A DNA stretch of 64,000 nucleotides from Lachnospiraceae bacterium UBA7086 (GCA_002492525.1 DKZA01000043.1:3208-67207); one strand, 5' to 3'. Positions 25,653-34,360 are shown, numbered from the stretch's first letter. Made by a program: numbers and translations. The notes: a model not told the origin generated them from the letters alone.

Positions 25653-27038
25653 ATGAAGAGAAAGCTAACAGCAACAATCACAGCCGCAGCTCTGGCTCTG
25701 ACAATGTTGACCGGTTGCGGAAACTCAGGAAACGCACCGCAGGAAACCAATGAACCTGCTGCACAGCAGGAGACAACCCAGGACACAGCGTCCGAGGAAA
25801 CAGAAGCCCCCGCCGCGCCGGCACAGGATGGAGAAGCCAAAACCATCACAGTGTGGGCCTGGGATGACAACTTTAATGTAGCAGTCATGAAAGAAGCTGC
25901 CCGTGTTTACGGGGAAACACATCCGGAAGCAAATGTCAATGTGGATGTGGTAAGCCTTTCCAAAGAAGATGTTTATGTAAAATTGCAGACAGCACTGGCC
26001 GGCGGCGGAAACGGTCTGCCAGATATCGTTCTTCTGGAGGATTATGTATCAGGTAAGTATCTGAACACTTTCCCCGGATCATTTGCGGATCTGACAGATA
26101 AATTTGACTATTCTCAGTACCTGTCCTTTAAGGTCGATGCCGTAAGCCAGGACGGCAAAACCTATGCACTGCCTTTTGATACCGGAGCGACAGCGCTCTA
26201 CTACCGTTTGGATCTGATTGAGCAGGCAGGCTATACCGAAGAAGATATGCAGGACCTGACCTGGGATGAGTTCATTGAAATAGGAAAAGATGTCACAGAA
26301 AAGACCGGTGTACAGATGATCGTAGAAATCGCCAACAATAAGACCACCCTGGTAAGAGCGATGATGCAGTCCTGCGGCTTATGGTACTTTGACAAAGACG
26401 GCAATATCAATATCAAAAATAATGAAGCACTGAAAGCTTCCTTTGATATCATCTTAAAGATGAAAGAAGCCGGAATCCTCTATGAAGCTGAAAGTACAGA
26501 GGGACGCGCAGGCGCCTTAAATAACGGTACAGTGGCATCTGTTGTCAATGCCCCTTGGTTTATCTCGTCTATCCGTCAGGCCGAAGATCAGAAAGGACTG
26601 TGGCGGGCAGCCAGAATCCCCAGAATCTCAACCCTGGATTCTTCCATCAACGCCTCCAATGTAGGCGGCTCCAGCTGGTATGTATTGGAAAATTCACCGG
26701 TAAAAGATGAGGCAATCGCTTTCCTGCAGGGTGTATGGGAAGGTAATACGGACTTCTATGATACCATCATGCGCAATCAGGGTGCTATGGGTTCCTATAT
26801 TCCCGCCTACGACACTGGCGTGTATGAAGAAGAGGATGAATTCTTCGGCGGGCAGAAACTGAACGGCCTCTTCGCCGAAGTACTGCCGGATGTTATTCCT
26901 GTCAATTACGGCGGTTATGTGGCTGAGGCAAATGATGCAATCACCACCGCTCTTGCCAATCTGTTTGAAGGAAAAGTAAGTATCGACGAAGCTCTGGAAC
27001 AGGCTGAAGCGCAGTTGGCAAATCAGTTGGGCAGGTAA
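25653..27038 (+). CDS. ABC sugar-binding lipoprotein (galactoside locus 1)
   Basis: 461 residues, extracellular solute-binding protein family 1. The signal ends at LTMLTGCG, the lipobox Cys being residue 23. An Ala/Glu/Thr/Gln linker follows, then the binding domain from ITVWAWDDNFNVAVMKEAA. Aromatic residues in WYFDKDG and NAPWFIS are typical of sugar sites. It is the first gene after the IclR-controlled promoter and is followed by a double-hairpin repeat and then two permeases. No ATPase gene is present, so a shared MsmK-type ATPase elsewhere is likely. The substrate is probably a galactose-containing oligosaccharide, from the GH35 gene. Confidence 0.9.
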   Translation: MKRKLTATITAAALALTMLTGCGNSGNAPQETNEPAAQQETTQDTASEETEAPAAPAQDGEAKTITVWAWDDNFNVAVMKEAARVYGETHPEANVNVDVVSLSKEDVYVKLQTALAGGGNGLPDIVLLEDYVSGKYLNTFPGSFADLTDKFDYSQYLSFKVDAVSQDGKTYALPFDTGATALYYRLDLIEQAGYTEEDMQDLTWDEFIEIGKDVTEKTGVQMIVEIANNKTTLVRAMMQSCGLWYFDKDGNINIKNNEALKASFDIILKMKEAGILYEAESTEGRAGALNNGTVASVVNAPWFISSIRQAEDQKGLWRAARIPRISTLDSSINASNVGGSSWYVLENSPVKDEAIAFLQGVWEGNTDFYDTIMRNQGAMGSYIPAYDTGVYEEEDEFFGGQKLNGLFAEVLPDVIPVNYGGYVAEANDAITTALANLFEGKVSIDEALEQAEAQLANQLGR

Positions 27039-27117
27039 AAAAAGTTAATTTGCTTTGCAAATTAACTTTGCGAGATTCGCTCCGCGAACTCGGATAAGCG
27101 GAACTCGGATACGCGAA
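27038..27117 (+). repeat. Double-hairpin repeat, copy A
   Basis: It begins at the stop codon of the binding protein. Hairpin 1 is GTTAATTTGC-TTT-GCAAATTAAC (27044-27066). Hairpin 2 is built on TTCGC-TCC-GCGAA, followed by CTCGGATAAGCGGA. A short extra CTCGGATACGCG follows. The family has further copies at 28911, 28991, 31496 and, inverted, at 55321. Confidence 0.85.
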
Positions 27118-27191
27118 AATTCCCTTAAAAATCATGCGGATGCATAATGAATTCCTTTATGCATCCGCATATTGGAATGGAGGAACAGGAA

Positions 27192-28076
27192 ATGAAACGT
27201 CACAAGAAAACGGGACCTAATTACAACCGATACGGATGGGCCTTTATAGCCATGGCATTTCTCCTTTATTTGCTCTTTACAATTTATCCGGCAGTAGAAT
27301 CACTGGCCCTTGCTTTTCAGAGCATGGAAGGAGGAAAATACACCTTTGTAGGATTGAAGAATTTTAAAAGGATGTTCGGAGATGCGGTTTTCCTACAGTC
27401 TTTAAAAAACACCTTCCTGTACATGGTAATCCAGGTACCGATTATGCTTATGCTTGCTTTAATCCTTGCGGTGTTATTGAACAGTCGTTTCCTAAAGTGG
27501 AAAGGGTTTTTCAGAACCTCTATTTTTCTGCCCTGCGTCACGTCTCTGGTCGCGTATTCGATCCTGTTTAAAATGATGTTCTCTCTGGACGGTATTATAA
27601 ATCAGGTCCTGATGCGTCTGGGCATTTTGGAACAGCCCTTTCAGTTCCTGCAAAATTCCACATGGGCGAGAGCAGTTATTATCATCGCCATGTTGTGGCG
27701 TTGGACCGGATATAATGTTATCTTCTATCTGTCCGCCCTGCAGAATATCCCGAAAGAAACCTTTGAAGCCGCAAAAGTAGACGGCGCCAATGCAGCACAA
27801 ACCCTCTTTCGCGTGACGATTCCACAGTTGAAACCCATTGTACTTCTGACAGCAATCATGTCCACTAACGGCACGTTACAGCTGTTTGACGAGACAATGA
27901 ATATCACGCAGGGCGGGCCGGCCAATTCCACACTGACGGTGTCACACTATATTTATAACCAGTCATTTGTCTATGCGCCCAATTTTGGATACGCATCGGC
28001 AATTTCCTATATGGTCGTTTTTCTGATGATCATTCTGGCCATCATTCAATTCAGCGTTGCAGGAAAGGAAGGGTGA
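27192..28076 (+). CDS. ABC sugar permease, MalF/LacF type (locus 1)
   Basis: 294 residues with six membrane segments and the inner-membrane permease loop EAAKVDGANAAQTLFRVTIPQLKP (about 200-224), which docks on the ATPase. ATG at 27192 is chosen for GGAGG eight bases upstream; an earlier in-frame ATG at 27147 has no good site. Its stop lies just ahead of the second permease start. It forms a heterodimeric sugar channel with that partner. Confidence 0.93.
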   Translation: MKRHKKTGPNYNRYGWAFIAMAFLLYLLFTIYPAVESLALAFQSMEGGKYTFVGLKNFKRMFGDAVFLQSLKNTFLYMVIQVPIMLMLALILAVLLNSRFLKWKGFFRTSIFLPCVTSLVAYSILFKMMFSLDGIINQVLMRLGILEQPFQFLQNSTWARAVIIIAMLWRWTGYNVIFYLSALQNIPKETFEAAKVDGANAAQTLFRVTIPQLKPIVLLTAIMSTNGTLQLFDETMNITQGGPANSTLTVSHYIYNQSFVYAPNFGYASAISYMVVFLMIILAIIQFSVAGKEG

Positions 28077-28083
28077 AACAACA

Positions 28084-28908
28084 ATGTCCAAGGAAAAAAA
28101 GATACGGTTGTTCAAAAACATACTACTCCACTTATTTTTGCTGGCAGCTGTGCTGATCTCTGTATTTCCTTTCTACTGGATGCTGTCAGGGGCAACAAAT
28201 TCCAGTGTAGACATCACGGGCGGCAACATGTGGTTTGGCAAAAACCTGAAAGAAAACTGGACGCAGCTCCAGAACACTGCCAATGTATTTCTGGTCTGCT
28301 GGAACACAATAAAAACAACATTACTCTACACGTTCCTGTCTATTTTAATCTGTGCTATGGCAGGCTACGGGTTTGAAAAATACCGCTCAAAAGGAAAAAA
28401 TGTGGTATATGCCATGTTTTTGCTCTCCATGATGATTCCCTTTTCCGCACAGATGATTCCGCTGTTTAAAATGGCCTCCAAAGCTAATATGCTGGATTCC
28501 CATACAGCAATCATTCTTCCTACCATCGCAATGCCCTTTTTGGTCTTTTTCTTCCGGCAGAGTTTCCAATCTTATCCGACGGAACTGATTGAAGCTGCCA
28601 GAGTAGACGGTGCCGGGGAGTTTCGGATTTTCTTTCATCTGGTCATGCTGCCGATGAAATCTACTTTTGCCGCCGCAGCCATTTATGCCTTCATGAAACA
28701 GTGGAATAACTATCTGTGGCCGCTTATTGTGATACAGAGTAATGAAAAGAAAACCTTCACGCTGCTTCTATCTTCGTTAGCCTCTGCCTATTATGTGGAT
28801 TATGGACAGCTGATGCTGGCAATTGTGCTGGCCACTCTGCCGATTATCATTGTTTTTCTGACCATGCAGAAACAGTTTGTGGAAGGCATTGTAGGAAGCT
28901 CTAAATAA
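28084..28908 (+). CDS. ABC sugar permease, MalG/LacG type (locus 1)
   Basis: 274 residues, six membrane segments, with the ATPase-contact loop EAARVDGAGEFRIFFHLVMLPMKS at about 170-195. It begins 7 bases after the first permease, preceded by GGAAGGG. It completes the importer of the IclR-controlled operon. Two copies of the double-hairpin repeat separate it from the beta-galactosidase gene. Confidence 0.93.
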   Translation: MSKEKKIRLFKNILLHLFLLAAVLISVFPFYWMLSGATNSSVDITGGNMWFGKNLKENWTQLQNTANVFLVCWNTIKTTLLYTFLSILICAMAGYGFEKYRSKGKNVVYAMFLLSMMIPFSAQMIPLFKMASKANMLDSHTAIILPTIAMPFLVFFFRQSFQSYPTELIEAARVDGAGEFRIFFHLVMLPMKSTFAAAAIYAFMKQWNNYLWPLIVIQSNEKKTFTLLLSSLASAYYVDYGQLMLAIVLATLPIIIVFLTMQKQFVEGIVGSSK

Positions 28909-28910
28909 AA

Positions 28911-28974
28911 AAGGTAAATTTGCTTCGCAAATTAACCTTACGAGGACTGCTTCGCAGCCTCGGATATGCGGAAT
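28911..28974 (+). repeat. Double-hairpin repeat, copy B1
   Basis: GGTAAATTTGC-TTC-GCAAATTAACC forms hairpin 1. CGAGGACTGC-TTC-GCAGCCTCG forms hairpin 2, where the stem has changed on both sides and pairing is kept. GATATGCGG follows. It starts three bases after the permease stop. Confidence 0.85.
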
Positions 28975-28990
28975 AATTTTCTATATCATA

Positions 28991-29056
28991 AAAGGGTAAA
29001 TTTGCTTCGCAAATTAACCTTACGAAATCCGCTTCGTGGACTCGGATATGCGTAGG
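28991..29056 (+). repeat. Double-hairpin repeat, copy B2
   Basis: A second tandem copy 16 bases after B1: GGGTAAATTTGC-TTC-GCAAATTAACC and CGAAATCCGC-TTC-GTGGACTCG, then GATATGCG. It ends about 20 bases before the GH35 start, next to its AGGAGGG site. Confidence 0.85.
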
Positions 29057-29077
29057 AATCAGGAGGGAACATTTTAA

Positions 29078-31495
29078 ATGAGAGAATACAATATTGATGC
29101 AAGAAAGATAAAGAATCCTTTTTATCCTTCTCCCATCCATATGAGTGGATGCGATGACAAAGGGAAAGAATTGGCGGTGGGTAATTATTTCCTGACCCTG
29201 GACGGTGAACCCTTTTTTGCGGTTTGCGGAGAAGCGCACTTTTCCCGTATGAACGAAGCTCTTTGGGAAGATGAGATCATTAAAATGAAATTAGGAGGCG
29301 TCAACATCATTGCCGGTTATATCTTCTGGATACATCACGAAGAGACAGAGGGCGAATTTGACTGGAACGGCAACAAAAACCTGAGACGTTTTCTGACGCT
29401 GTGCAAGAAGAACAACATGTATGTCATACTGCGCATCGGCCCCTTTTCTCATGGAGAATGTCGGAACGGCGGTTTCCCGGACTGGCTGTTTGGCCGGCCC
29501 TTTGACCTTAGATGCGATGATGAAACCTATTTAAAATATACAGAACGGTTCTACAAAGAGATTTACCGTCAGGCAGAGGGCCTGTTATTCAAAGACGGCG
29601 GGCCAGTCATCGGCGTGCAACTGGAAAATGAACACGAGCATGCATCCTGTCCCTGGGAATTGACAACAGAGAACAGTAAAGAATGGCTGGTCAGCGGCAG
29701 AGAAGGCCAGAAACATATGGCGACGCTTAAAACTCTTGCGCAAAAAGTTGGGTTCGATGTGCCATTATATACAGCGACTGCCTGGGGCGGTGCCTGCGCA
29801 CCTGAGCAGATAGTGCTCCCGCTATGGGGCGGATATGCGTTCCGACCGTGGATGTTCTATGACGGAAAATTAAAAGAACACCCAGCCACGGGAGAATATC
29901 TGTACGGCGATTTCCACTGTAATACGGCACCCAAATATTATAATTTTGATCCCGAATACCCGGCGGAAGATTATCCTTACGCCTGCTGCGAAATGGGCGG
30001 CGGCATGAACGTATATTATCCCTACCGGTTTCAACTTCCGATGGAGAGCGTAGGGGCAATGGCACAAGTGAAAGCAGGCAGCGGCTGCAACTTCCTTGGA
30101 TACTATATGTATCATGGGGGAACACACCCAAAAGGGAAAAAGATTCCCTGGCTGAATGAATGTGATGTCCCGAAATTCTCGTATGATTATCAGGCTCCGC
30201 TGGGAGAATTCGGGCAGGTTCGGAAATCCTTCCATCAATTAAAACTGCAGCATTTATTTTACCAGGAATTTCAAAAGGAAGTAACAGCCACCAAAACGGT
30301 CCTCTCCAAAGAAGCTGTCGTGCAACAGCCTGAGGATGTAGAAACCCTGCGGTACGTTGTGCGCGTGGACGAGGCTGGACAAGGCTTTTTGTTTATCAAT
30401 AACTATCAGGATCATGTAGAGGGCATCGAGCAGAAGGATTTTGCAATAACCGTACAGACAGACCGGGGCGTCATACGTGTCCCGGAAGAAGGATCATTGA
30501 ACCTGCCTCAAAACGGCTTTGCTATCTGGCCACTATGGTTTGACTTCCATGGGCATCCTCTAAAATATGCTACAGCACAGCTTGTCACCAAAGTTTTGGA
30601 AGGCGGAAGCGAATATTTCTTTTTCGTACAGACCGGTAACAGCCAAAGCGAGTTTGTATTTGAGGAGGAAAATATTATTTTACAGCCCCAAAATGGCTGC
30701 CGCATCGTGAAAAACAAGGTAATTCTTACAGGAGAAAGCTGCTGTACCTTTCGTTTCACAGGGAAAGATGGGACGGAATGTATTATATGTACCTTACCGG
30801 AACCGGAAGGCCTCAGGCTGTGGCAAATTGACGCCGAAGGAAAACGCCGCCTCTTCCTGTCTGATGATCCGATACTCTACAAAAACGGCAGTTTGGAACT
30901 GGAATATCACTGCGGAGAAAATGTACAGATTGGAATATTCCCGCCGGCAGACGATGTTATGTATCTCGGAAACACAGCGTTAAAAAGTGCAGGCACAGAC
31001 GGTGTATTCCAAATCTTTGAAAGCTTTCAGGAAGCAAAAGAACTGCCATTTACATGGAAGGATGTGAGTACCGTCAACAAAGAAGGAGACGGTGCACTGA
31101 AGAGACCTGTGGTGGGCAGTCCTCTTACCTCCACAAAAGTAGTGAACGGCCGTGCGGTACTGCAATTTGATCCAGAGGTTTTTGCCGATGTGAAACAACT
31201 CCTGTTAAAGGTATGCTATGAAGGAGATGTGGGGTATGCCTTCATAGAAGGAGAAATGTTCCATGATAACTTTTGCAATGGCGCGCCATGGGAGATTGAT
31301 CTGATGCCTTATAAAGAACAACTGATAAAACACGGCATGTATCTGTATGTTTCACCTCGTAAAATAGGCGCATATGTGGACAGTACCTCCTCCATGGCTG
31401 CCCTGCACGAAGTTATCAAAGAGCAGGTTGCACGAATCGACAGTATAGAACTGGAAGCAATAAAGCGGATAGAGATGACTTTTCCTACCCCATAA
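29078..31495 (+). CDS. Beta-galactosidase, GH35 family
   Basis: 805 residues with no signal peptide, so it is cytoplasmic and acts on imported sugars. The TIM-barrel N-terminal half has the GH35 marks LRIGPFSHGECRNGGFPDWL, the acid/base Glu in VIGVQLENEHEH (about residue 185), and a candidate nucleophile Glu in CCEMGGGM (about residue 304). The C-terminal half should be beta-sandwich domains. It hydrolyses terminal beta-galactosides. As last gene of the operon it links the importer to the divergent galactonate genes, but a galactose-to-galactonate oxidase is not visible here. It is somewhat longer than typical bacterial GH35 enzymes. The ATG has AGGAGGG upstream. Confidence 0.88.
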   Translation: MREYNIDARKIKNPFYPSPIHMSGCDDKGKELAVGNYFLTLDGEPFFAVCGEAHFSRMNEALWEDEIIKMKLGGVNIIAGYIFWIHHEETEGEFDWNGNKNLRRFLTLCKKNNMYVILRIGPFSHGECRNGGFPDWLFGRPFDLRCDDETYLKYTERFYKEIYRQAEGLLFKDGGPVIGVQLENEHEHASCPWELTTENSKEWLVSGREGQKHMATLKTLAQKVGFDVPLYTATAWGGACAPEQIVLPLWGGYAFRPWMFYDGKLKEHPATGEYLYGDFHCNTAPKYYNFDPEYPAEDYPYACCEMGGGMNVYYPYRFQLPMESVGAMAQVKAGSGCNFLGYYMYHGGTHPKGKKIPWLNECDVPKFSYDYQAPLGEFGQVRKSFHQLKLQHLFYQEFQKEVTATKTVLSKEAVVQQPEDVETLRYVVRVDEAGQGFLFINNYQDHVEGIEQKDFAITVQTDRGVIRVPEEGSLNLPQNGFAIWPLWFDFHGHPLKYATAQLVTKVLEGGSEYFFFVQTGNSQSEFVFEEENIILQPQNGCRIVKNKVILTGESCCTFRFTGKDGTECIICTLPEPEGLRLWQIDAEGKRRLFLSDDPILYKNGSLELEYHCGENVQIGIFPPADDVMYLGNTALKSAGTDGVFQIFESFQEAKELPFTWKDVSTVNKEGDGALKRPVVGSPLTSTKVVNGRAVLQFDPEVFADVKQLLLKVCYEGDVGYAFIEGEMFHDNFCNGAPWEIDLMPYKEQLIKHGMYLYVSPRKIGAYVDSTSSMAALHEVIKEQVARIDSIELEAIKRIEMTFPTP

Positions 31496-31561
31496 AAAAG
31501 TTAGTTTGCTTCGCAAATTAATTTTACGAAATTCGCTCCGCGAACTCGGATAAGCGGAGGA
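31496..31561 (+). repeat. Double-hairpin repeat, copy C
   Basis: GTTAGTTTGC-TTC-GCAAATTAATTTT (hairpin 1 with wobbles) and TTCGC-TCC-GCGAA followed by CTCGGATAAGCGGA. It begins at the GH35 stop codon, at the 3' end of the operon. Confidence 0.82.
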
Positions 31562-31569
31562 ATTTCACT

Positions 31570-31622
31570 ATATAATATAGAACACGGCTTTGCCAACTGG
31601 CACAGCCGTGTCTGTGTTATAT
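31570..31622. terminator. Convergent hairpin between GH35 and GNAT genes
   Basis: ACACGGCT (31582-31589) pairs with AGCCGTGT (31604-31611), with inner GCC/GGC pairing and AT-rich flanks (ATATAA and TTATAT) that extend the stem. It lies between two converging genes and could act on both strands, but neither side has a long T run. Confidence 0.55.
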
Positions 31623-31631
31623 ATTCCTCGC

Positions 31632-32135
31632 TTACCGAATATATTTCTCCATCAAATAAAACCGCCCCTTTCGCCAGTCAGCTGTACCGGTCTGAACATA
31701 TCCTGCCCGGGCATACAGTCTCTGGGAATAGGGGTTCTTACTGAAAACATCCAGTCTGATTGCTTGGATTTCTTTGTTTCGCAACATCTCTTCAATGTAC
31801 TGCATGGTTTTTGCGGCAACACCCCTGTTCTGAAATGCCGGATTGACACACAGGCGGTGCAGCACAAAATAAGCTCTTTCCGGATAGGCCCATGTTCCAT
31901 TTTTATAGTCTTCATCGCTCTCCTGATTTAAGGCAAACACTACAGCGATTTCTGAACCTATGATGCCTGCATACAAATCGCCGTTTTTTATATCATTCGC
32001 AAAATCCTCCTTGGTCGGATATAATTCGTCCCATTGATGGATATCATTGTCTTCCATTTTGGAAATTGCTTTTTGTACCAATAAATTAATTTCCTCCAGA
32101 TCATTTACATTAGCCAGTCTGTAATCTATGGTCAT
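31632..32135 (-). CDS. GNAT family N-acetyltransferase
   Basis: 167 residues with the GNAT acetyl-CoA motif region FVLHRLCVNPAFQNRGVAAKTMQYIEEML (about 90-118) and a C-terminal LYARAGYVQTGTADW. It transfers an acetyl group to an amine; the acceptor is unknown and the neighbours give no hint. GGAGG precedes the ATG at 32135. Confidence 0.85.
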   Translation of the reverse strand: MTIDYRLANVNDLEEINLLVQKAISKMEDNDIHQWDELYPTKEDFANDIKNGDLYAGIIGSEIAVVFALNQESDEDYKNGTWAYPERAYFVLHRLCVNPAFQNRGVAAKTMQYIEEMLRNKEIQAIRLDVFSKNPYSQRLYARAGYVQTGTADWRKGRFYLMEKYIR

Positions 32136-32195
32136 GATTTCCTCCTCTGTCTGTATAAAAACAGCTATTTCTATATCCGCTTTTAAACTTTTACT

Positions 32196-32834
32196 CTATC
32201 CAATTTTATCTTTATAAAATCTATCTTCGATAAGATAATGTATACTTTCAGGTATAACCTTATTCTGATCGGCTACTAATAGCTTTGTATATTTTACAAG
32301 GCTTGCATCTTTTTCAAAAATAAAATCTACAATTTCACCGCCTGCACTCTTTTCCACTGAAGAATCTTCAACTCTTAATGACATTGGCAAAAACAGCTCA
32401 TTTATCTTTTTACCCTGTTTATCTATATTCTCTGTAAGTCCTAATGTAAACTCCAGATTCGTGACGCTGATTTTATATATAACACTTTGTGTACGCATAT
32501 CCTTTAATATACATACCATTTCATTTGTTAATTCAGATATCCGCCTGAGACAAGGCAGCTTCTTCCTTGCATTTGCATAGGGATGTCTGTCTGAAAAATA
32601 AAATTGATTATCAGCTAGTTTCCCTCTCTTGGCATTTTTATAAAAGTCTTTGGCAGACAGTCTTGTCTCTACTCCTGTAAGATGCAAAAAATGATCTGTC
32701 GGAAAAACCACTTCAAAAAATTCCTTTCCATAAACATAAAGGAATTTTTTCCCCGCCAGACTATTACTATATGCCGCTGCTGCACCAATGATTTCCTTCC
32801 GTATCTTGTTTTTCTTATCCGCCTTAGTTGCCAT
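32196..32834 (-). CDS. PBECR4-like nuclease-fold protein
   Basis: 212 residues. The pattern FPTDHFLHLTGVETRLSAKDFYKNAKRGKLADNQFYFS resembles the PBECR4 domain, a barnase/EndoU/colicin-E5/RelE-like putative RNase first described in phage polyvalent proteins and effector systems. Candidate catalytic residues are the His pair in DHFLHLTG and later Lys/Arg positions. Recognition is from memory, not a search. The start has AGAGGAAG upstream. A perfect hairpin and a small open frame lie directly upstream on the same strand. No phage structural, integrase or conjugation gene is nearby, so this is an isolated chromosomal copy. Toxin, abortive defence or housekeeping RNA roles remain open. Confidence 0.55.
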   Translation of the reverse strand: MATKADKKNKIRKEIIGAAAAYSNSLAGKKFLYVYGKEFFEVVFPTDHFLHLTGVETRLSAKDFYKNAKRGKLADNQFYFSDRHPYANARKKLPCLRRISELTNEMVCILKDMRTQSVIYKISVTNLEFTLGLTENIDKQGKKINELFLPMSLRVEDSSVEKSAGGEIVDFIFEKDASLVKYTKLLVADQNKVIPESIHYLIEDRFYKDKIG

Positions 32835-32850
32835 AAACTTCCTCTAATGT

Positions 32851-32877
32851 AAAGAGAGGTGTGAAACCACACCTCTC
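32851..32877 (-). terminator. Perfect hairpin between the small frame and the PBECR4-like gene
   Basis: A 10-bp perfect stem GAGAGGTGTG/CACACCTCTC (32854-32863 with 32868-32877) and a 4-base loop. On the minus strand it is followed by TTTACATTAG, a poor U tract. It overlaps the stop of the small frame and lies 17 bases before the nuclease ATG. It could be a weak terminator or a structure that limits nuclease translation. Confidence 0.5.
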
Positions 32878-33061
32878 AATCTGTAGCTATAATAAGAGTT
32901 TTTTGCTGGTTGTCAGCCTCGGCATCCAGTAAAGATACCTTTAACGACGTAGGAATCATTAAGTCCCCTACGTGGACTACAGCTTTATCCAAGCTGCCAG
33001 GCTCGATGTCCGGTAATGACATCTGTATATATGGAAAATTACCCTGCTCCATCTGCAGCAC
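32876..33061 (-). CDS. Small open frame upstream of the PBECR4-like gene
   Basis: 61 residues if started at GTG 33061, or 58 from ATG 33052. It contains SLPDIEPGSLDKAVVHVGDLMIPTSLKVSLLDAEA, which reads like real protein, but I do not recognise a family. There is no convincing ribosome binding site, and a stop lies three codons upstream of the GTG. It may be the remnant of a longer gene or a short partner of the nuclease. A promoter (33108-33135) reads into it. Confidence 0.4.
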   Translation of the reverse strand: MLQMEQGNFPYIQMSLPDIEPGSLDKAVVHVGDLMIPTSLKVSLLDAEADNQQKTLIIATD

Positions 33062-33107
33062 AACTTTTTACGATGCTCTTACATCGAGGCATTACTGCTC
33101 TATCTAT

Positions 33108-33135
33108 ATTATATCCATATAAATGAAAAAATCAA
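33108..33135 (-). promoter_or_regulatory. Promoter for the small frame and PBECR4-like gene
   Basis: On the minus strand TTGATT (33130-33135), 16 bases, TATAAT (33108-33113). The early transcript holds CGATG-TAAGAG-CATCG, a small hairpin with a six-base loop. It lies just after the dnaJ stop. Confidence 0.6.
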
Positions 33136-33178
33136 TTCATTTAAGACATAATCAAGTGAAAAGTAACTTTAAACTGCT

Positions 33179-34360
33179 CTAAAACTTCCCAAACTTTTTC
33201 TTCTTCTTTCCGCCTGCCTGCTCTTCCGCATGATCTGAAGTAATATTCTTCGTTGCATTTAAGCTGTCACCCGTCTGCTCATCAAACTGCTTTAGCAGAT
33301 CTTTGGCTTCGTGAGAAAGTCTATCCGGCACCTGTACCACCAACGTCACATAATGATCTCCTCGCACATCTTTGTTACGCAGGGATGGTACTCCTTTCCC
33401 TTTCAGTCGGACTTTTGTATCAGTCTGTGTACCTGCCTTCACTTCATAAATGACCCGGCCGTCTACCGTATCAATCAAAATCTCGCCGCCCAGAGCTGCA
33501 ACGGCAAAAGACATGGGCACAGTAGAATAGATATTCTCATCTTGTCTCTGGAAAATGGGATGCCTTCCCACTACCACTTCTACCAGTAAATCTCCTCTCG
33601 GGCCGCCGTTTGTACCCGGTTCACCCTTATCGCGCAGGCGGACACACTGTCCGTTGTCAATACCGGCCGGAATTGAAACCTGAATCTTTTTCTTGCTGGC
33701 AATATATCCCGTACCGCGGCAGTCAGAACATTTATCTTTGATCACCTTACCGGTACCCTGACAGTCCGGACAGGTCTGCACATTTCTCATAATGCCGCCA
33801 AAAGGTGACTGTCTTGTGTACACCACCTGTCCCTTACCTCCACATTTACTACAAGTCTCGGGACTGGTACCGGGCTTGGCTCCGGTACCATGACAGGACT
33901 TACACTCATCCTTTAACGTCAGTTCAATCTCTTTCTCTACGCCAAAGACGGCTTCTTCAAAGGTTATACGGACACTGGTACGCAGATTTGCCCCCTTCAT
34001 AGGGCCGCTTCCTCTGCCCCCGCGTCTGCTGCCGCCGCCAAAGATATCGCCAAAAATATCACCAAAAATATCACCGAAAATATCACTGTTAAAATCGAAA
34101 CCGCCAAAGCCGCCGGCACCGCCCGCGCCATCGAAGGCGGCATGACCATACTGGTCATACTGCCTTCTCTTCTCCGGATCGCTTAAGACCGCATATGCCT
34201 CGGACGCTTCTTTGAATTTCTTCTCCGCCTCCGCATCACCGGGGTTCATATCGGGATGATATTTCTTTGCCAAAGCTCTGTATGCTTTTTTGAGCGCGGC
34301 ATCATCAGCGTTTTTATCTACACCGAGCACCTCATAATAATCCCGTTTCTGTTCTGCCAT
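33179..34360 (-). CDS. dnaJ: Chaperone DnaJ
   Basis: 393 residues, type I DnaJ. J domain 1-66 with HPD in KKYHPDMNPG; Gly/Phe region with a short FGDI run repeated three times; four CxxCxGxG zinc motifs (about 148-218); C-terminal substrate domains. It activates DnaK ATPase and delivers unfolded proteins. It is the last gene of hrcA-grpE-dnaK-dnaJ under CIRCE control. Confidence 0.97.
   Translation of the reverse strand: MAEQKRDYYEVLGVDKNADDAALKKAYRALAKKYHPDMNPGDAEAEKKFKEASEAYAVLSDPEKRRQYDQYGHAAFDGAGGAGGFGGFDFNSDIFGDIFGDIFGDIFGGGSRRGGRGSGPMKGANLRTSVRITFEEAVFGVEKEIELTLKDECKSCHGTGAKPGTSPETCSKCGGKGQVVYTRQSPFGGIMRNVQTCPDCQGTGKVIKDKCSDCRGTGYIASKKKIQVSIPAGIDNGQCVRLRDKGEPGTNGGPRGDLLVEVVVGRHPIFQRQDENIYSTVPMSFAVAALGGEILIDTVDGRVIYEVKAGTQTDTKVRLKGKGVPSLRNKDVRGDHYVTLVVQVPDRLSHEAKDLLKQFDEQTGDSLNATKNITSDHAEEQAGGKKKKKFGKF

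Noticed and set aside
27038..29056. The double-hairpin repeats as a CRISPR array
   Set aside because: Units lie between genes at irregular distances, are internally palindromic twice, and no cas gene is present.
31632..33135. A prophage or integrative element around the PBECR4-like gene
   Set aside because: No integrase, recombinase, structural gene, direct repeats or tRNA target site; flanks are ordinary GNAT and dnaJ genes.
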